Positions 1 to 9,615 are shown, counted from the stretch's first letter. The stretch: DNA of 64,000 bases from Alcaligenes faecalis (GCF_005311025.1 NZ_CP031747.1:1550001-1614000); one strand, 5' to 3'. Program-made: numbers and translations. The notes: generated by a model not told the origin, from the letters alone.

Positions 1-1133
1 TGCAACTGACGCCGGGCACCGAGGCTCCGGTAGAAATGAATACCTACCTGCCGCAGTTCAAAGCCATGTGGATGGCCGAGAACACCACCAACACCATGCA
101 CAATATTCTGTCCTTGCGCGGTACGCAGGTGCGAGATGCCAGGGAATGGGCCAACTACATCAATGAAACAATTGATCTGTTTGGAGATGACACGGAAGTG
201 AAGTTTCAGGCGCACCACTGGCCTGTGTGGGGCAAGGAGCAGGTCCATGACTACCTGATCAAGCAGCGTGATCTGTACAAGTACATCCACGATCGCAGTG
301 TGAACCTGATGAACAAGGGCTACACCGGCGAAGAAATTGCCGAGCTGATCGAGCTGCCCGAGTCCTTGCAAAAAGACTGGGCGACGCGCGGGTATTACGG
401 TTCGCTCAAGCACAATGCGCGGGCGGTGTATCAGTACTACATGGGCTGGTACGATGGCAATCCGTCCAGTCTGGATGTCTTGCCACCCACGGCAGCGGGG
501 GCAAAGTATGTGGAATATATAGGGCGTGATCGTCTGCTGCAAAAAGCCCAGGAAGACTTCGATCGGGGCGAATACCGTTGGGTTGCTATGGTGGTGAAGC
601 ATCTGGTCTTCGTCGATGCCAAAGATACGGAAGCACGCCAGTTGCTGGCTAATAGCTATGAGCAGCTGGGTTATCAGGCCGAATCCGGGCCGTGGCGTTC
701 CATCTACCTGCAAGGAGCTTTGGAACTGCGCAATGGTGCGCCGGACCTGCCTGTGCCGCCGAACAATAACGCCGATATGCTGGCCGCACTGACGCCAGAG
801 ATGATGTTTGACTTGATGGCTGTGCGTCTGGACGATGAAAAGGTCAAAGATAAGGAGCTGACGGTTGCTTTCCACTTTGTGGATATAGATACGACCTACA
901 CCCTCAGCATTGGCAATTCGGTGCTCAATTACAGTACGCGCCCCGGTTTGCCGGCTCAGGCCACCATGTCAGTCAGCCTGGCGGATTTCAAACTGATTCA
1001 AGGCAAGATGCTGGACTGGAAAACGGCCATGAAAACGGATCGCGCCAAGCTGCAAGGGGCAGGCCGCAAGTTCCAGGAATTTGCAGGTCTGTTTGAGGAG
1101 CCTGACTTGTGGTTCAACATCGTGACGCCTTGA
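1..1133 (+). CDS. Alkyl sulfatase (SdsA1/BDS1 type), C-terminal part
   Basis: The reading frame is open to the left edge, so only the last ~377 residues are present; the family is usually about 620-660 aa. The catalytic metallo-beta-lactamase zinc domain lies mostly outside the window. What is visible is the end of the active-site region (HHWPVWG), then the alkyl-sulfatase dimerisation domain and, over the last ~120 residues, the SCP2-like C-terminal domain thought to bind the alkyl chain. Family members cleave sulfate from primary or secondary alkyl sulfates such as SDS. An internal ATG at 36 is not a credible start because the homology continues upstream of it. The substrate cannot be read from this fragment. 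Confidence 0.88.
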   Translation, partial: QLTPGTEAPVEMNTYLPQFKAMWMAENTTNTMHNILSLRGTQVRDAREWANYINETIDLFGDDTEVKFQAHHWPVWGKEQVHDYLIKQRDLYKYIHDRSVNLMNKGYTGEEIAELIELPESLQKDWATRGYYGSLKHNARAVYQYYMGWYDGNPSSLDVLPPTAAGAKYVEYIGRDRLLQKAQEDFDRGEYRWVAMVVKHLVFVDAKDTEARQLLANSYEQLGYQAESGPWRSIYLQGALELRNGAPDLPVPPNNNADMLAALTPEMMFDLMAVRLDDEKVKDKELTVAFHFVDIDTTYTLSIGNSVLNYSTRPGLPAQATMSVSLADFKLIQGKMLDWKTAMKTDRAKLQGAGRKFQEFAGLFEEPDLWFNIVTP

Positions 1134-1149
1134 GCAGGTAGTCAGGAGC

Positions 1150-1166
1150 ACGCGGCCTGGCCGCGT
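1150..1166 (+). terminator. Weak hairpin after the alkyl sulfatase gene
   Basis: A 7-bp perfect inverted repeat (ACGCGGC/GCCGCGT, 3-nt loop) lies 17 bp after the stop codon. It has no clear T tract, so it is only a possible terminator. Confidence 0.3.
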
Positions 1167-1318
1167 CCTTGTTGCTATGTGGCGACAAGGGTTTTGGGTG
1201 GCACGAATTAAACGGTTTCCAGGCTTTATTTGCATTAATGTGCTTGCTCGGAGGTTGTCCCTGGGGCGTTTACTACACGGGACGTCTTGTGTATTGCCCA
1301 CGCCTGGAGCCCAAGCTC

Positions 1319-4300
1319 ATGTCCGCGATTTTGAAAACCCTGTTCAGTGCTGGTGTCTTGCTGACGGCTTCGGCCAGCGCCCACGCCTATCAGACTGAGA
1401 TTATCTATAACAAGAAAGGGGAAGCGGCCTTTGAACTGCGGGTCTTTGGCCCTCAGGATGGTCCCTATGGCAATATTGGGCCGTCTGCTTTTGATGTGGA
1501 CGAAAATGGCCGCCGCAAGATTCGTGCGGCGCTGGAGCGCTGGGCTGAAATCCTGATTCTGCCGCCGAATTACCGTCCCGGCGTTGTCCATCTGGGCACC
1601 TTCGCGGCGCCCGGTGCCTCTGCCAGCAGCGATCCCTGGTTGATGGCGGGTGATCCGGTGGCGGTTTCCATGCTGCAGGCCGCTCTGTTCAACGCCTTGT
1701 CGCCAGAGGATTACGACAGCCCCCATGGGATTATCAATATCGGGCTGATGCCCTTTGATACGGCCCCGGTCAATCCCAGCCAATTACCCTTGACGGGTCA
1801 GGCGGACTATAACGGGGTCATTTTTCACGAGTTGGCGCATGCCCTGGGTTTGGGGAATGTGGTTGCCGACAGGAATGGGCCTGGCACAGGTACACCGCAG
1901 TTTGCTCCTTTCCTGAATCGGTGGGCGGCGGGTTTGCGGGATGACAATGGCAATCCGGCCCGCCCTGAGCAGAACATTCTGTGTACGCCTTGCAGTCATC
2001 CCTATGATGCGCAGGCCTTCGATCTGCGCAAGGATCAGGGCTACTTTACCGGCCAGCATGTGCAGGAAGTGTTGGGTGATGCCATGCCCGGCGTCCCGGT
2101 CAGCATTCTGACTTTTCATGACAATCCTGCTGCCGGTATAGACACGGATTACATGAGTCACAGCGAGTTGCGCAACAGCTTGATGAGCCATCAACGTTAC
2201 CGCAATTACACCAACTTCATGGAAGCTGAAATCGCGGTGATGCAGGATCTGGGCTTGCAGATCGACCGGCGTAATTTCTATGGTTATTCGGTTTACGGGG
2301 ATGACGTAACTCTGTTCAATCAGAATGGTTTCTTTGCCCGTAATGCCGAGGGTACGGCGTATCTGCCGGGGCAGTACAACACCGCGACTCAGGGCCTGGG
2401 CCTGCACATTTATGGCCAGCGCAATACGATTACCCAAGCGGCGGATTTGCTTGGCGCCGGCCCTGGCGGTATAGGCGTGCGGGTGGACGGTAGTGAAAAC
2501 ACACTGATTATTCCGGCCTCCACACGTATCCATGCCCAGGGCTGGGTTGGGCGTGGTCTGCAGTTCAGCTATGGTCGTAATCACACGATCGTGCAGCAGG
2601 GCGAAGTGCGTGCGCAGGGTGAGGACGGGGTGGCGGCATTGTTTGATTTTGGCAATAACGCCAGGGGCAATCAGGATGGTTATCATGGTTCATGGCAATG
2701 GTTCTCGCCGTTGGAGAACAAGCCGCTTGGCTATGTGCCCGAGATTTTGCAGGGCGCACTCATCAAGGACTACCATTTAGCCGGTCTCTTGTCGGGCAAG
2801 AAAGCCGCTATCCAGATTTCCAGCAATGCACAGGTTGAGAATATCAACATCATGCAAGGTGCCCGGATTCAGGGCGATATCCTGTCTGACTATTCCACTC
2901 GTCAAAACAACGGCGAGCTGTTTGTCACCCATGTGAATTTTGGGCAGAAAGCAGATGAGCAAGGGCGTGCCACGCTAGAGGCCGATCCTGATTTCCGCCT
3001 GCGTTATGACGGCAATATTCAGGGCGCGGACAACTTGGCCGTGGTAATTGCAGGGGGCGAAAGCTCGCTCAGTGGCCAGCATCAGTTGCTCGGCCTGCGT
3101 GTGGATGCGGGTGCTACCTTAAGCGGCAATAGCAGTTACGCCATCAACCCGGAAGGCAATTTCAGTAACCACGGCACCTTGAGCCCGGGTAACTCCTTTG
3201 GTCAGATGACGATTCAAGGCGATTTCGTTCAGGCTCCTGAAGGCCGGGTATTGATCGAAGCCGACACGCGTCAGAATGACCGGATTGAAGTGCAAGGTCT
3301 GGCTCAACTGGCTGGTGAATTGAAGCTGCAATTGCAGCCTGACTGGTATGCCGATGGCTGGTCCTTGAGTCAGAACACGGTCTTTCAGGCCACACAGACC
3401 CAGGGTGGTTTTGATCTGCTGACTGCCAGCCTGAATTCGCCCAGCCTGAGCGTGCACGTGAATAACGCTGGCTGGTCGGTCAGCCGTCAGGCAGCGGCTT
3501 ATTCGCCCTACGCAGGCAATCCGAATGCGGGTGCCGTGGGCCGCAGTCTGGAGCAGGCTTCCACTGACAATCAGCGTCCCTTGGCCTCTGTCTACCAGGC
3601 TTTGGACTTCTCCGCAGTGGATGGCAGCGAGATTGGTGACGCACTCAATCAGTTAAGTGCTGGTGCTTATGGGGCTCAATTGGCGGCCAGCTTGCGTCGC
3701 GAGCAGTTGGTGTCCGAGCAACTGCGTCAGCGCCCTGGCCTGGGCAAGGATGGCTGGCAGACTTTCATCCAGCCTTTTGGTGGCCGTTATCACTGGCAGT
3801 TAAGCAGCAATGATGTAGACCACCGCAGCCAGACTTATGGTGTCGTGTTCGGTGCGGAACATCGCGCTGCAGGCAGCGATTGGAGCTTGGGTGCCCATGC
3901 AACCGCCAATGAGCAAAGCTTGAATATAGATGCCCCTTATCAGGCCAAGAGCACGCTGACGGGGTTGGGTGCCGGTGTGCATGCCTTGTACCGTGCTGAT
4001 GCTTGTGAGGGCTGGCAAGGTCTGGCCCAAGTTCGTATGGGCTTGGAGCAGGGCAAGCTGAACCGACGAATTGCGTTTTCTGACTATCAGGCCAATCCCA
4101 AATCTGACTGGACTGGCCATACCTTTGCAGCGGGTCTTCAGACTGCCTATAGCTGGCCCTTGGGTGAGGCAGGCAGCATAGGTCCAGTTCTGGCTTTGGA
4201 CTATCTGCGTTACAGTCGCCCCGGTTTACGTGAAGAGGGGGATGCGGGTAGCCGCTTGCAGCTGGATTCGACCCGTGCCCATTCCTTGCAAGCGTCGCTG

Positions 4301-4606
4301 GGTCTGGCTGTCAGTCAGGTTTGGGAGTTGAAGCAGGGCCGTCGTTTACAGACCGGGGTCTCCGCTTCCTGGGAGCAGGCTTTGCTGGGCCGCAAGCAGA
4401 CACAATATGCACAGTTTGAGGCTTCACCACAGACAGGTTTTGATGGTCGCTATGCTCGTGTCGATAGTCATGCGCTGGCATTGCGGGCGGGCTTGACGCT
4501 GCAAAGCTCCGAGCGTTTGCGTTTGGGTGTGTCCGCAGGGACCCGTTTGCTGGGCAATAGCCGGGCAGATATTTCCGGGAATGTGTCGCTGAACTGGGCG
4601 TTCTAG
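1319..4606 (+). CDS. Autotransporter with HEXXH metalloprotease-like passenger
   Basis: A 1095-aa type Va autotransporter. The start at 1319 is chosen over an upstream in-frame codon at 1169 because it begins a clean signal peptide (SAILKTLFSAGVLLTASASAHA) behind GGAG. Residues ~25-330 form a globular region with HELAHALGLGN at 170-180. This is an HEXXHxxGxxN zincin-like motif in which the third metzincin ligand is Asn. A nearby CTPC may bind metal or form a disulfide. Residues ~350-800 look like a beta-helical passenger, with the autotransporter-typical NHGTLSPGNSFG segment near 620. The last ~270 residues are a beta-barrel ending in Phe. The likely role is a surface-anchored or secreted protease or adhesin; proteolysis is inferred from the motif only. 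Confidence 0.85.
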   Translation: MSAILKTLFSAGVLLTASASAHAYQTEIIYNKKGEAAFELRVFGPQDGPYGNIGPSAFDVDENGRRKIRAALERWAEILILPPNYRPGVVHLGTFAAPGASASSDPWLMAGDPVAVSMLQAALFNALSPEDYDSPHGIINIGLMPFDTAPVNPSQLPLTGQADYNGVIFHELAHALGLGNVVADRNGPGTGTPQFAPFLNRWAAGLRDDNGNPARPEQNILCTPCSHPYDAQAFDLRKDQGYFTGQHVQEVLGDAMPGVPVSILTFHDNPAAGIDTDYMSHSELRNSLMSHQRYRNYTNFMEAEIAVMQDLGLQIDRRNFYGYSVYGDDVTLFNQNGFFARNAEGTAYLPGQYNTATQGLGLHIYGQRNTITQAADLLGAGPGGIGVRVDGSENTLIIPASTRIHAQGWVGRGLQFSYGRNHTIVQQGEVRAQGEDGVAALFDFGNNARGNQDGYHGSWQWFSPLENKPLGYVPEILQGALIKDYHLAGLLSGKKAAIQISSNAQVENINIMQGARIQGDILSDYSTRQNNGELFVTHVNFGQKADEQGRATLEADPDFRLRYDGNIQGADNLAVVIAGGESSLSGQHQLLGLRVDAGATLSGNSSYAINPEGNFSNHGTLSPGNSFGQMTIQGDFVQAPEGRVLIEADTRQNDRIEVQGLAQLAGELKLQLQPDWYADGWSLSQNTVFQATQTQGGFDLLTASLNSPSLSVHVNNAGWSVSRQAAAYSPYAGNPNAGAVGRSLEQASTDNQRPLASVYQALDFSAVDGSEIGDALNQLSAGAYGAQLAASLRREQLVSEQLRQRPGLGKDGWQTFIQPFGGRYHWQLSSNDVDHRSQTYGVVFGAEHRAAGSDWSLGAHATANEQSLNIDAPYQAKSTLTGLGAGVHALYRADACEGWQGLAQVRMGLEQGKLNRRIAFSDYQANPKSDWTGHTFAAGLQTAYSWPLGEAGSIGPVLALDYLRYSRPGLREEGDAGSRLQLDSTRAHSLQASLGLAVSQVWELKQGRRLQTGVSASWEQALLGRKQTQYAQFEASPQTGFDGRYARVDSHALALRAGLTLQSSERLRLGVSAGTRLLGNSRADISGNVSLNWAF

Positions 4607-4732
4607 GCGGGGTTAGCCGGGGTTTTGAAGGGCTATCTGTTAGCCATGACAATTTGATAGGGAACTGCCGGATTGATTCTGGCAGCTCCGTAAATTGGAT
4701 CACGCTAGCCCCGTTGAAGGCCTTCAGGCGGC

Positions 4733-5251
4733 CTAACGGCTGTTCTCGAACCAGTCCCACAGTGCCTGACGCTCCGGCTCCAGTTCCACTGCCAGGCCAC
4801 CTGTAAATTCACGCCATGCAGGCAGGTAGGTGTGGGCCACAACAGTCAGCACCGCGTAGCCCTGGTCGATCAAGGCCAGGATCTCGTTATTAAAGCCCTG
4901 GCCGTCCGCTTCCATGATTCCAAAGCGATTCACAATCACCAGATCAGCCGGGCTTTCCAGCGCCTGCCGCAGCACTTCGCTGGCTTCCAGCAAGGCACCA
5001 ATGTCCAGGCAACAGGCGGTGGATTCCGCCCCCAGGTTCTGGGTAATGGGATACAGCGTGCCCTTGTCCAGATCCTGCACCGTGCGCAGGCTATGGTCTT
5101 CCTTCTGAATTTCCGGACCTTGCACCAGACCACAGACGCGATAGTTCTTCGCGCGCAATTCCTGCACGAATTCCAGTAGCAAGGCGTCGGCACTGCCTTT
5201 GCCTGCGTGCACGATGGCCGCAAGGGCAAGAGGCGGGGAAGTGGTGTCCAT
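4733..5251 (-). CDS. DUF2478 family protein (P-loop NTPase-like)
   Basis: A 172-aa cytosolic protein. The start at 5251 (MDTTSPP) is preferred to an in-frame ATG at 5305 because CCGGAG stands at proper distance and homology starts there. The N-terminal LAAIVHAGKGSADALLLEF is a degenerate nucleotide-binding-type beta-loop-alpha. DLVIVNRFGIMEADGQGF resembles the Walker B segment of THEP1-like NTPases. Family members often lie near molybdate or nitrogenase-related genes, but no such neighbour is seen here. The function is unknown. It is convergent with the autotransporter gene, 126 bp away, with no strong terminator seen between them. Confidence 0.7.
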   Translation of the reverse strand: MDTTSPPLALAAIVHAGKGSADALLLEFVQELRAKNYRVCGLVQGPEIQKEDHSLRTVQDLDKGTLYPITQNLGAESTACCLDIGALLEASEVLRQALESPADLVIVNRFGIMEADGQGFNNEILALIDQGYAVLTVVAHTYLPAWREFTGGLAVELEPERQALWDWFENSR

Positions 5252-5481
5252 CGGGATGTGGCTCCGGGCAGTAGAAAGAGAAGGCAAGGCTCTTTGTACA
5301 CGCATTTGGCCTGGGCTGGAAAGCGGAAAAACCTCTGTGCTGCTGGCCGGTGTTTGGCCTTGGTGGGTAGCAGGCTTGTTGTTTAAGGTTCAAGTCTTGA
5401 AGCCTTTCTGCTTGAACAGCGGATGGAACTGTTGCGAAAGCCGCTTGCTGCTTTGCTATACGGGCTTGTCTGGCTATGGCG

Positions 5482-5494
5482 TGGTTCTGTTCCA
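5482..5494. promoter_or_regulatory. Possible IclR autoregulatory half-site
   Basis: Read on the minus strand this is TGGAACAGAACCA. Its left half, TGGAACAG, matches the operator at 9382, but the right half does not. It lies 43 bp before the IclR start. The rest of the 5252-5536 spacer shows nothing clear. Confidence 0.25.
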
Positions 5495-5536
5495 TGAGAC
5501 AATTCATGCACTTTTAGTGACTGATGGGATATTCGA

Positions 5537-6286
5537 TTGGACAAGACTTTTGTTAAGGGCCTGGTGCTCCTGGAAGCCCTGGCCAAGCACGAACGCGGTT
5601 CGGGTGTCACCGAACTGGCCAATCAATTGATGCTCAATAAAAGCAATGTGCATCGCCTGTTGCAGGCCCTGGTTCACCAGGGCTTTGCACGCAAGAATGA
5701 AGATACGGGTCGCTACGAGCTGACCATGAAGCTCTGGGAGCTGGGCTCGGGCCTGGCCAACCGTCTGGATGTGCGGGTGGAAGCCTTGTCTTTCATGAAA
5801 GAGCTGGCCGAGCAAACCCAGGAAACGGTGCATTTGTCGCTGCTGGACGGGGTCGAGGTGCTGTATATCGAAAAGATAGACAGCCCGCAGCCCGTGCGCG
5901 CCTACACCACGGTGGGTGGTCGCTCGCCTGCGCAATGTGTGGCTACCGGCAAGGCCATGCTGGCCTGGGCCAGTGAAGATACCTTGAATCTGGTCAAGAA
6001 CCGCCTCAAGCCTTATACGCCTCGCAGTTTGGTCAAGTTTGGTGATTTGCGCCGAGAGCTGGAGCAGGTGCGTGATCAGGGCTATGCCATTAACCGTGGC
6101 GAATGGCGTGAGCAGGTCGTGGGGGCGGCTGCGCCTATTTACGATAGTCGTGGAATGGTGGTGGCGGCTTTGGGTATTTCCGGGCCTGCGGAACGTCTGG
6201 AGGAAGCCCGGCTGGTTCAGGCCGGTAAAACCTTGATGACGGCAGCGGCACAGATCTCGCGCCGTTTGGGCTATAGCGGCCGTTAA
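5537..6286 (+). CDS. IclR family transcriptional regulator
   Basis: A 249-aa cytosolic regulator. It has an N-terminal winged helix-turn-helix (residues ~1-65, SGVTELANQLMLNKSNVHRLLQ) and a C-terminal IclR effector domain with the typical VATGKAMLAW and GAAAPIYDSRGMVVAALGISGP segments. The only in-frame start near the domain is TTG at 5537; a stop codon (5522) lies 15 bp upstream. The gene is convergent with the CoA-enzyme operon at 6404-9336. It is the best candidate regulator of both divergent catabolic arms, whose shared spacer contains two copies of GAACAGCGTTC. Confidence 0.9.
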   Translation: MDKTFVKGLVLLEALAKHERGSGVTELANQLMLNKSNVHRLLQALVHQGFARKNEDTGRYELTMKLWELGSGLANRLDVRVEALSFMKELAEQTQETVHLSLLDGVEVLYIEKIDSPQPVRAYTTVGGRSPAQCVATGKAMLAWASEDTLNLVKNRLKPYTPRSLVKFGDLRRELEQVRDQGYAINRGEWREQVVGAAAPIYDSRGMVVAALGISGPAERLEEARLVQAGKTLMTAAAQISRRLGYSGR

Positions 6287-6403
6287 GCTGCTACAGCCCC
6301 CGTCAGCTTGTCCGGGCTGCAAGAAGCCGCCCGGATGCAAATTGCCCCCAAAATCTGGATGCGTCTCCAGTTTTTGGGGGCAGTTCCATTCAGGAAAGAA
6401 AGT

Positions 6404-7156
6404 TCAAGATTTTGCGGCTTGCCGGAAGGCCGCAATTCTTTGTTTGAGGCCGGGTGCGGAAGCAGAGCGTACCAAGGCTGTCATATCCCGATCAGCTTGT
6501 TGTGGGCAGCCCGTTAACTGATGCAGATAGGTGCGACTGGTGGCGTCCAGCAAGCCCGCAGTCTGTTGAACCTGCTCGATGACAGCAGGCCATGTATCGG
6601 GCTCTTGTATGCCGTTAATAAAACCCAGTTGCTCCGCTTTGGCAGCATCAAAAATCTGGCTTCCTGCCAGAAGTTGATGAGCCTGCTGGCCGCCGATCAG
6701 GGCAGCCAGCCTGCCTGTTCCCAGTGCCAGACCAAACTGCAGTCCAGGCATGCGAAAGCGGGCATCGGCACTGGCGATACGTTGACGACAAACAGCAATC
6801 AAATCCACCCCGGCGCCGAAGTTCTGCCCATGCGCCAGGGCCAGGGTGGCGCAAGGCGTATGGGCCAGCATTTGCAGCAGGGTTTCGATGCGGATAAAGC
6901 GCAGTACCAGGTCCCCTTCGCTTTGTTGCTCGTAGTCGCTGAAGTCAAAACCGGCACTGAAATTGCGGCCTTCACCGCGCAATATCAGCAGATCCGCCTG
7001 GGCCTTTTCCGCGGCCTGCACGGCCGCGATCAAGGCTTCGACCAGATCGGCCGACAAGGCATTGCGCTTGTCAGGCCGGTTCAGCGTCAGTGTCCAGACT
7101 TTGCCCGCGCAGTCCACGTTCAGGCCGGGACTGCTGCTGCAATACGGCTCTGTCAT
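6404..7156 (-). CDS. Crotonase-fold enoyl-CoA hydratase/isomerase
   Basis: A 250-aa crotonase-superfamily enzyme. The first oxyanion-hole strand (FSAGFDF, near residue 66) and the second (HGQNFGAGVDLI, near 110) are present. The position of catalytic Glu144 of rat enoyl-CoA hydratase is Asp, and the Glu164 position (MPGLQFG) is Gly, so standard water addition is doubtful. Isomerase, lyase or thioether-eliminating activity is possible. Its start overlaps the stop of the CoA-transferase gene by 4 bp (ATGA), so it is the last gene of the operon acuI-CoA transferase-crotonase. The trio resembles the acrylate-handling genes acuI/acuN/acuK of Alcaligenes. That similarity is inferred from family and context, not sequence comparison. 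Confidence 0.87.
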   Translation of the reverse strand: MTEPYCSSSPGLNVDCAGKVWTLTLNRPDKRNALSADLVEALIAAVQAAEKAQADLLILRGEGRNFSAGFDFSDYEQQSEGDLVLRFIRIETLLQMLAHTPCATLALAHGQNFGAGVDLIAVCRQRIASADARFRMPGLQFGLALGTGRLAALIGGQQAHQLLAGSQIFDAAKAEQLGFINGIQEPDTWPAVIEQVQQTAGLLDATSRTYLHQLTGCPQQADRDMTALVRSASAPGLKQRIAAFRQAAKS

Positions 7157-8304
7157 GGAGTAACTCCGTGCAAGATGCTGTCGTTATGTTCGCCCAATGC
7201 CGGGGGGGCCATACGGACGGGCAAACCCACTCCATTGATACGCAGGGGCGAGACAAAGGTGCGCGTCTCGGTGTCTGTGCCCGGCAGGCGAATGTTTTGC
7301 ACCCACTCCATGTGCTCGACCTGCGGGTCTCGCAGCACGTCGGAATAGCGGTTGATGGGACTGCAGGGTACGCCTTGGGCACGGAATTGCGTCAGCCAAT
7401 GTTCGGAGTCGTGCTGCGCAAAAATAGCTTCCAGCAGTTCACGCAAGGCGTCTTGATGTTTGGCGCGCAGGGTGGTGCTGGTGAAACGCTCGTCCTCGGT
7501 CAGGTCCGGGCGTTCTACAACCTGACAGACGGAGCGCCACAGCGCATCGTTGCCCGCTGCCATGGCGAAGTAACCGCCTTTGCACTGGAACGCCTGGTAG
7601 GGGGCATTACGGGGGTGGGCGGAGCCCAGCTTGTCCGGGTCGCGACCACTGCCGAAATACTCTGAGGTTTGCAGTGCGGCGATGGCCAGGGTGGTCCCCA
7701 GCATGGGCACGTCGATATGTGCGCCCTGACCGGTGGCGCGGGCTTGAGGCAAGGCGGCACTGATGGCAAACGCCGCATACAAACCGGCCGCAAAGTCCGC
7801 CAGTGGAACTCCGCATTTAACGGGGGCTCCACCTGCTTCGCCCGTCACGCTCATCACGCCGCTCATGGCCTGAATCGTCAGGTCAAAACCGCCTTCTTGC
7901 GAGCGGGGGCCGCTTTGTCCGTAGGCAGAAATTGAGCAGTACAGCAGTCTGGGATTCAGGGCCTTAAGGCTTTCATAATCCAGCCCCAAGCGCTGCATGA
8001 CGCCGGGCCGATTGTTTTCCAGCAAGACGTCTGCATCCAGTACCAGTTGGCGTGCCTTGGCTACATCTTCGGGGTTCTTCAGATCCAGCGTTACCGAGCG
8101 CTTGTTGCGGTTCAGCGAAGCAAAGTTCTCGCTATATCCTTGGTTGATGGGCGGCCAGCTTCGCAAGGTGTCACCCCCTTTGGGGTGTTCGATCTTGATG
8201 ACGTCAGCCCCCATATCGGCCAACAACATACCGCAGTACGGGCCAGCGGCCACATTGCAAAATTCCAGTATCCGAACCCCGTTCAGGGGCAATGTCGTAT
8301 CCAT
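7153..8304 (-). CDS. Family III CoA transferase (CaiB/BaiF)
   Basis: A 383-aa enzyme of the formyl-CoA transferase class. The N-terminal GVRILEFCNVAAGPYCGMLL and GADVIKIEHP, the RNKRSVTLDLK segment and the catalytic Asp in GGFDLTIQAMSG (near residue 151) are all present. It would move CoA from a donor acyl-CoA to a short carboxylic acid in the cytosol. It sits between acuI and the crotonase gene, overlapping the latter by 4 bp, which suggests activation of a short acid such as acrylate, 3-hydroxypropionate or 3-sulfinopropionate. The actual substrate cannot be decided from sequence. Confidence 0.9.
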   Translation of the reverse strand: MDTTLPLNGVRILEFCNVAAGPYCGMLLADMGADVIKIEHPKGGDTLRSWPPINQGYSENFASLNRNKRSVTLDLKNPEDVAKARQLVLDADVLLENNRPGVMQRLGLDYESLKALNPRLLYCSISAYGQSGPRSQEGGFDLTIQAMSGVMSVTGEAGGAPVKCGVPLADFAAGLYAAFAISAALPQARATGQGAHIDVPMLGTTLAIAALQTSEYFGSGRDPDKLGSAHPRNAPYQAFQCKGGYFAMAAGNDALWRSVCQVVERPDLTEDERFTSTTLRAKHQDALRELLEAIFAQHDSEHWLTQFRAQGVPCSPINRYSDVLRDPQVEHMEWVQNIRLPGTDTETRTFVSPLRINGVGLPVRMAPPALGEHNDSILHGVTP

Positions 8305-8349
8305 GAATCAGCTCCAGAGCGTGATAGGTAGATGGGGGCCGACAGGGCC

Positions 8350-9336
8350 TTATGCGTTCACATCAACCACGATGCGGCCGCGTACCTTGCCTTCCAGTAA
8401 CTGGCCGGCTTGATCAATGGCTTGGGAAAGTGTGATGGTGCTGGCGCCGATGCGCTCCAGGGCTTCGATAGACAAATGCTTGGCCAGCAAGTCCCAGGCC
8501 GCCAGGCGCTCGGGTTTGGGGCAATGGACGCTGTCCACCCCAATCAATTGCACACCACGCAGAATGAAGGGGGCCACGGAAGCGGGGAAATCCATGCCTT
8601 GGGCCAGACCGCAAGCGGCGACTGCACCCAGGTATTGCGTGCCTGCGCAGACATTGGCCAGGGTATGGCTGCCTACGCTGTCGATGGCTCCGGCCCAGCG
8701 CTCCTTGCCCAGTGGCTTGCCCGGTTCGCTCAAGGTGTTGCGGTCCACAATCTCGCTGGCGCCCAGCGCCTTCAGATAGCTTTCTTCCTGAGGTCGGCCC
8801 GTGCTGGCCATGACGGTGTAGCCCAGGGCATGCAGCAGGGCCACGCTGACACTGCCTACGCCACCCGCGGCACCTGTCACCAGAATCGGGCCCTTGTCCG
8901 GCATGACGCCTTGGCGCTGCAAGGCACGCACGCACAGGGCAGCGGTATAGCCGGCGGTGCCTATCATCATGGCTTGCTGGGTGGAGAAAGCGTCGGGCAG
9001 GGAAATCAGCCAATCGCCTTTCACGCGTGCTTGCTGTGCCAGACCGCCCCAATGGACCTCACCCAAGCCCCAGCCGTTAAGCACCACTTTCTGGCCGGAC
9101 TTGAAATTCGGGTCGCTGCTGTCGGTCACTGTGCCAGCAAAGTCGATGCCGGGCACCATGGGGAACTGGCGCACTACGGGGGATTTACCCGTCATGGCCA
9201 GGCCGTCTTTGAAATTCAGGGTGGAGTAGTCGATGCGGACGGTAACCTGGCCTTCGGGCAGGGCGGACTCGTCCAGGGATCGCAGGCTGGCTTTGTATTG
9301 GCCGTCGGTTTTGTCGATGACGATGGCAGAGAACAT
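8350..9336 (-). CDS. acuI: Acrylyl-CoA reductase AcuI-type MDR oxidoreductase
   Basis: A 328-aa medium-chain dehydrogenase/reductase of the YhdH/YhfP/AcuI group, without structural zinc. The N-terminal MFSAIVIDKTDGQYKASLR, DGLAMTGKSPVVRQFPMVPGIDFAGTV and the NADPH-binding VTGAAGGVGSVSVALLHALG are characteristic. AcuI reduces acrylyl-CoA to propionyl-CoA and protects cells from the toxic acrylyl thioester. It is the first gene of a three-gene operon and is divergent from the Bug-acyl-CoA synthetase operon. Its presence suggests that the cluster makes acrylyl-CoA. Confidence 0.88.
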   Translation of the reverse strand: MFSAIVIDKTDGQYKASLRSLDESALPEGQVTVRIDYSTLNFKDGLAMTGKSPVVRQFPMVPGIDFAGTVTDSSDPNFKSGQKVVLNGWGLGEVHWGGLAQQARVKGDWLISLPDAFSTQQAMMIGTAGYTAALCVRALQRQGVMPDKGPILVTGAAGGVGSVSVALLHALGYTVMASTGRPQEESYLKALGASEIVDRNTLSEPGKPLGKERWAGAIDSVGSHTLANVCAGTQYLGAVAACGLAQGMDFPASVAPFILRGVQLIGVDSVHCPKPERLAAWDLLAKHLSIEALERIGASTITLSQAIDQAGQLLEGKVRGRIVVDVNA

Positions 9337-9381
9337 GAGTGAATTCCTTCGATCAGTTAAGGATTTGTGTTCTGATATTTG

Positions 9382-9392
9382 GAACAGCGTTC
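9382..9392. promoter_or_regulatory. Putative IclR operator, copy 1
   Basis: GAACAGCGTTC (GAAC-N3-GTTC palindrome), 46 bp before the acuI start, within TTGGAACAGCGTTCTTT. It is identical to copy 2 at 9616 and is placed to control the left arm. Confidence 0.6.
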
Positions 9393-9615
9393 TTTAAATT
9401 GACATGGAAAAGCAGTGTTTTCATTTTATCCAGAAGCTCGTTGCGGTCAAGCCCAATGCGACCAGATGATCGAACTGGGGAAATCCCGAAGGGGTTTAAT
9501 AGTTGACACCTGAAATCAAATATCCCACTATTTGAACCGTTGTCCTAAGTTGCTTGTGTTGTTGCTGTCTGTTGTATTCAAGCCGTTCTCACGGCATTTT
9601 TAATATCAAAAACAA

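Noticed and set aside
5504-6340. Long minus-strand ORF (278 codons) opposite the IclR gene
   Set aside because: Full overlap with a clear IclR gene; composition is that of an antisense shadow, no domain.
6404-9336. DMSP lyase cluster
   Set aside because: acuI, CoA transferase and crotonase recall the acrylate genes of DMSP-users, but no dddY or other DMSP lyase is present.
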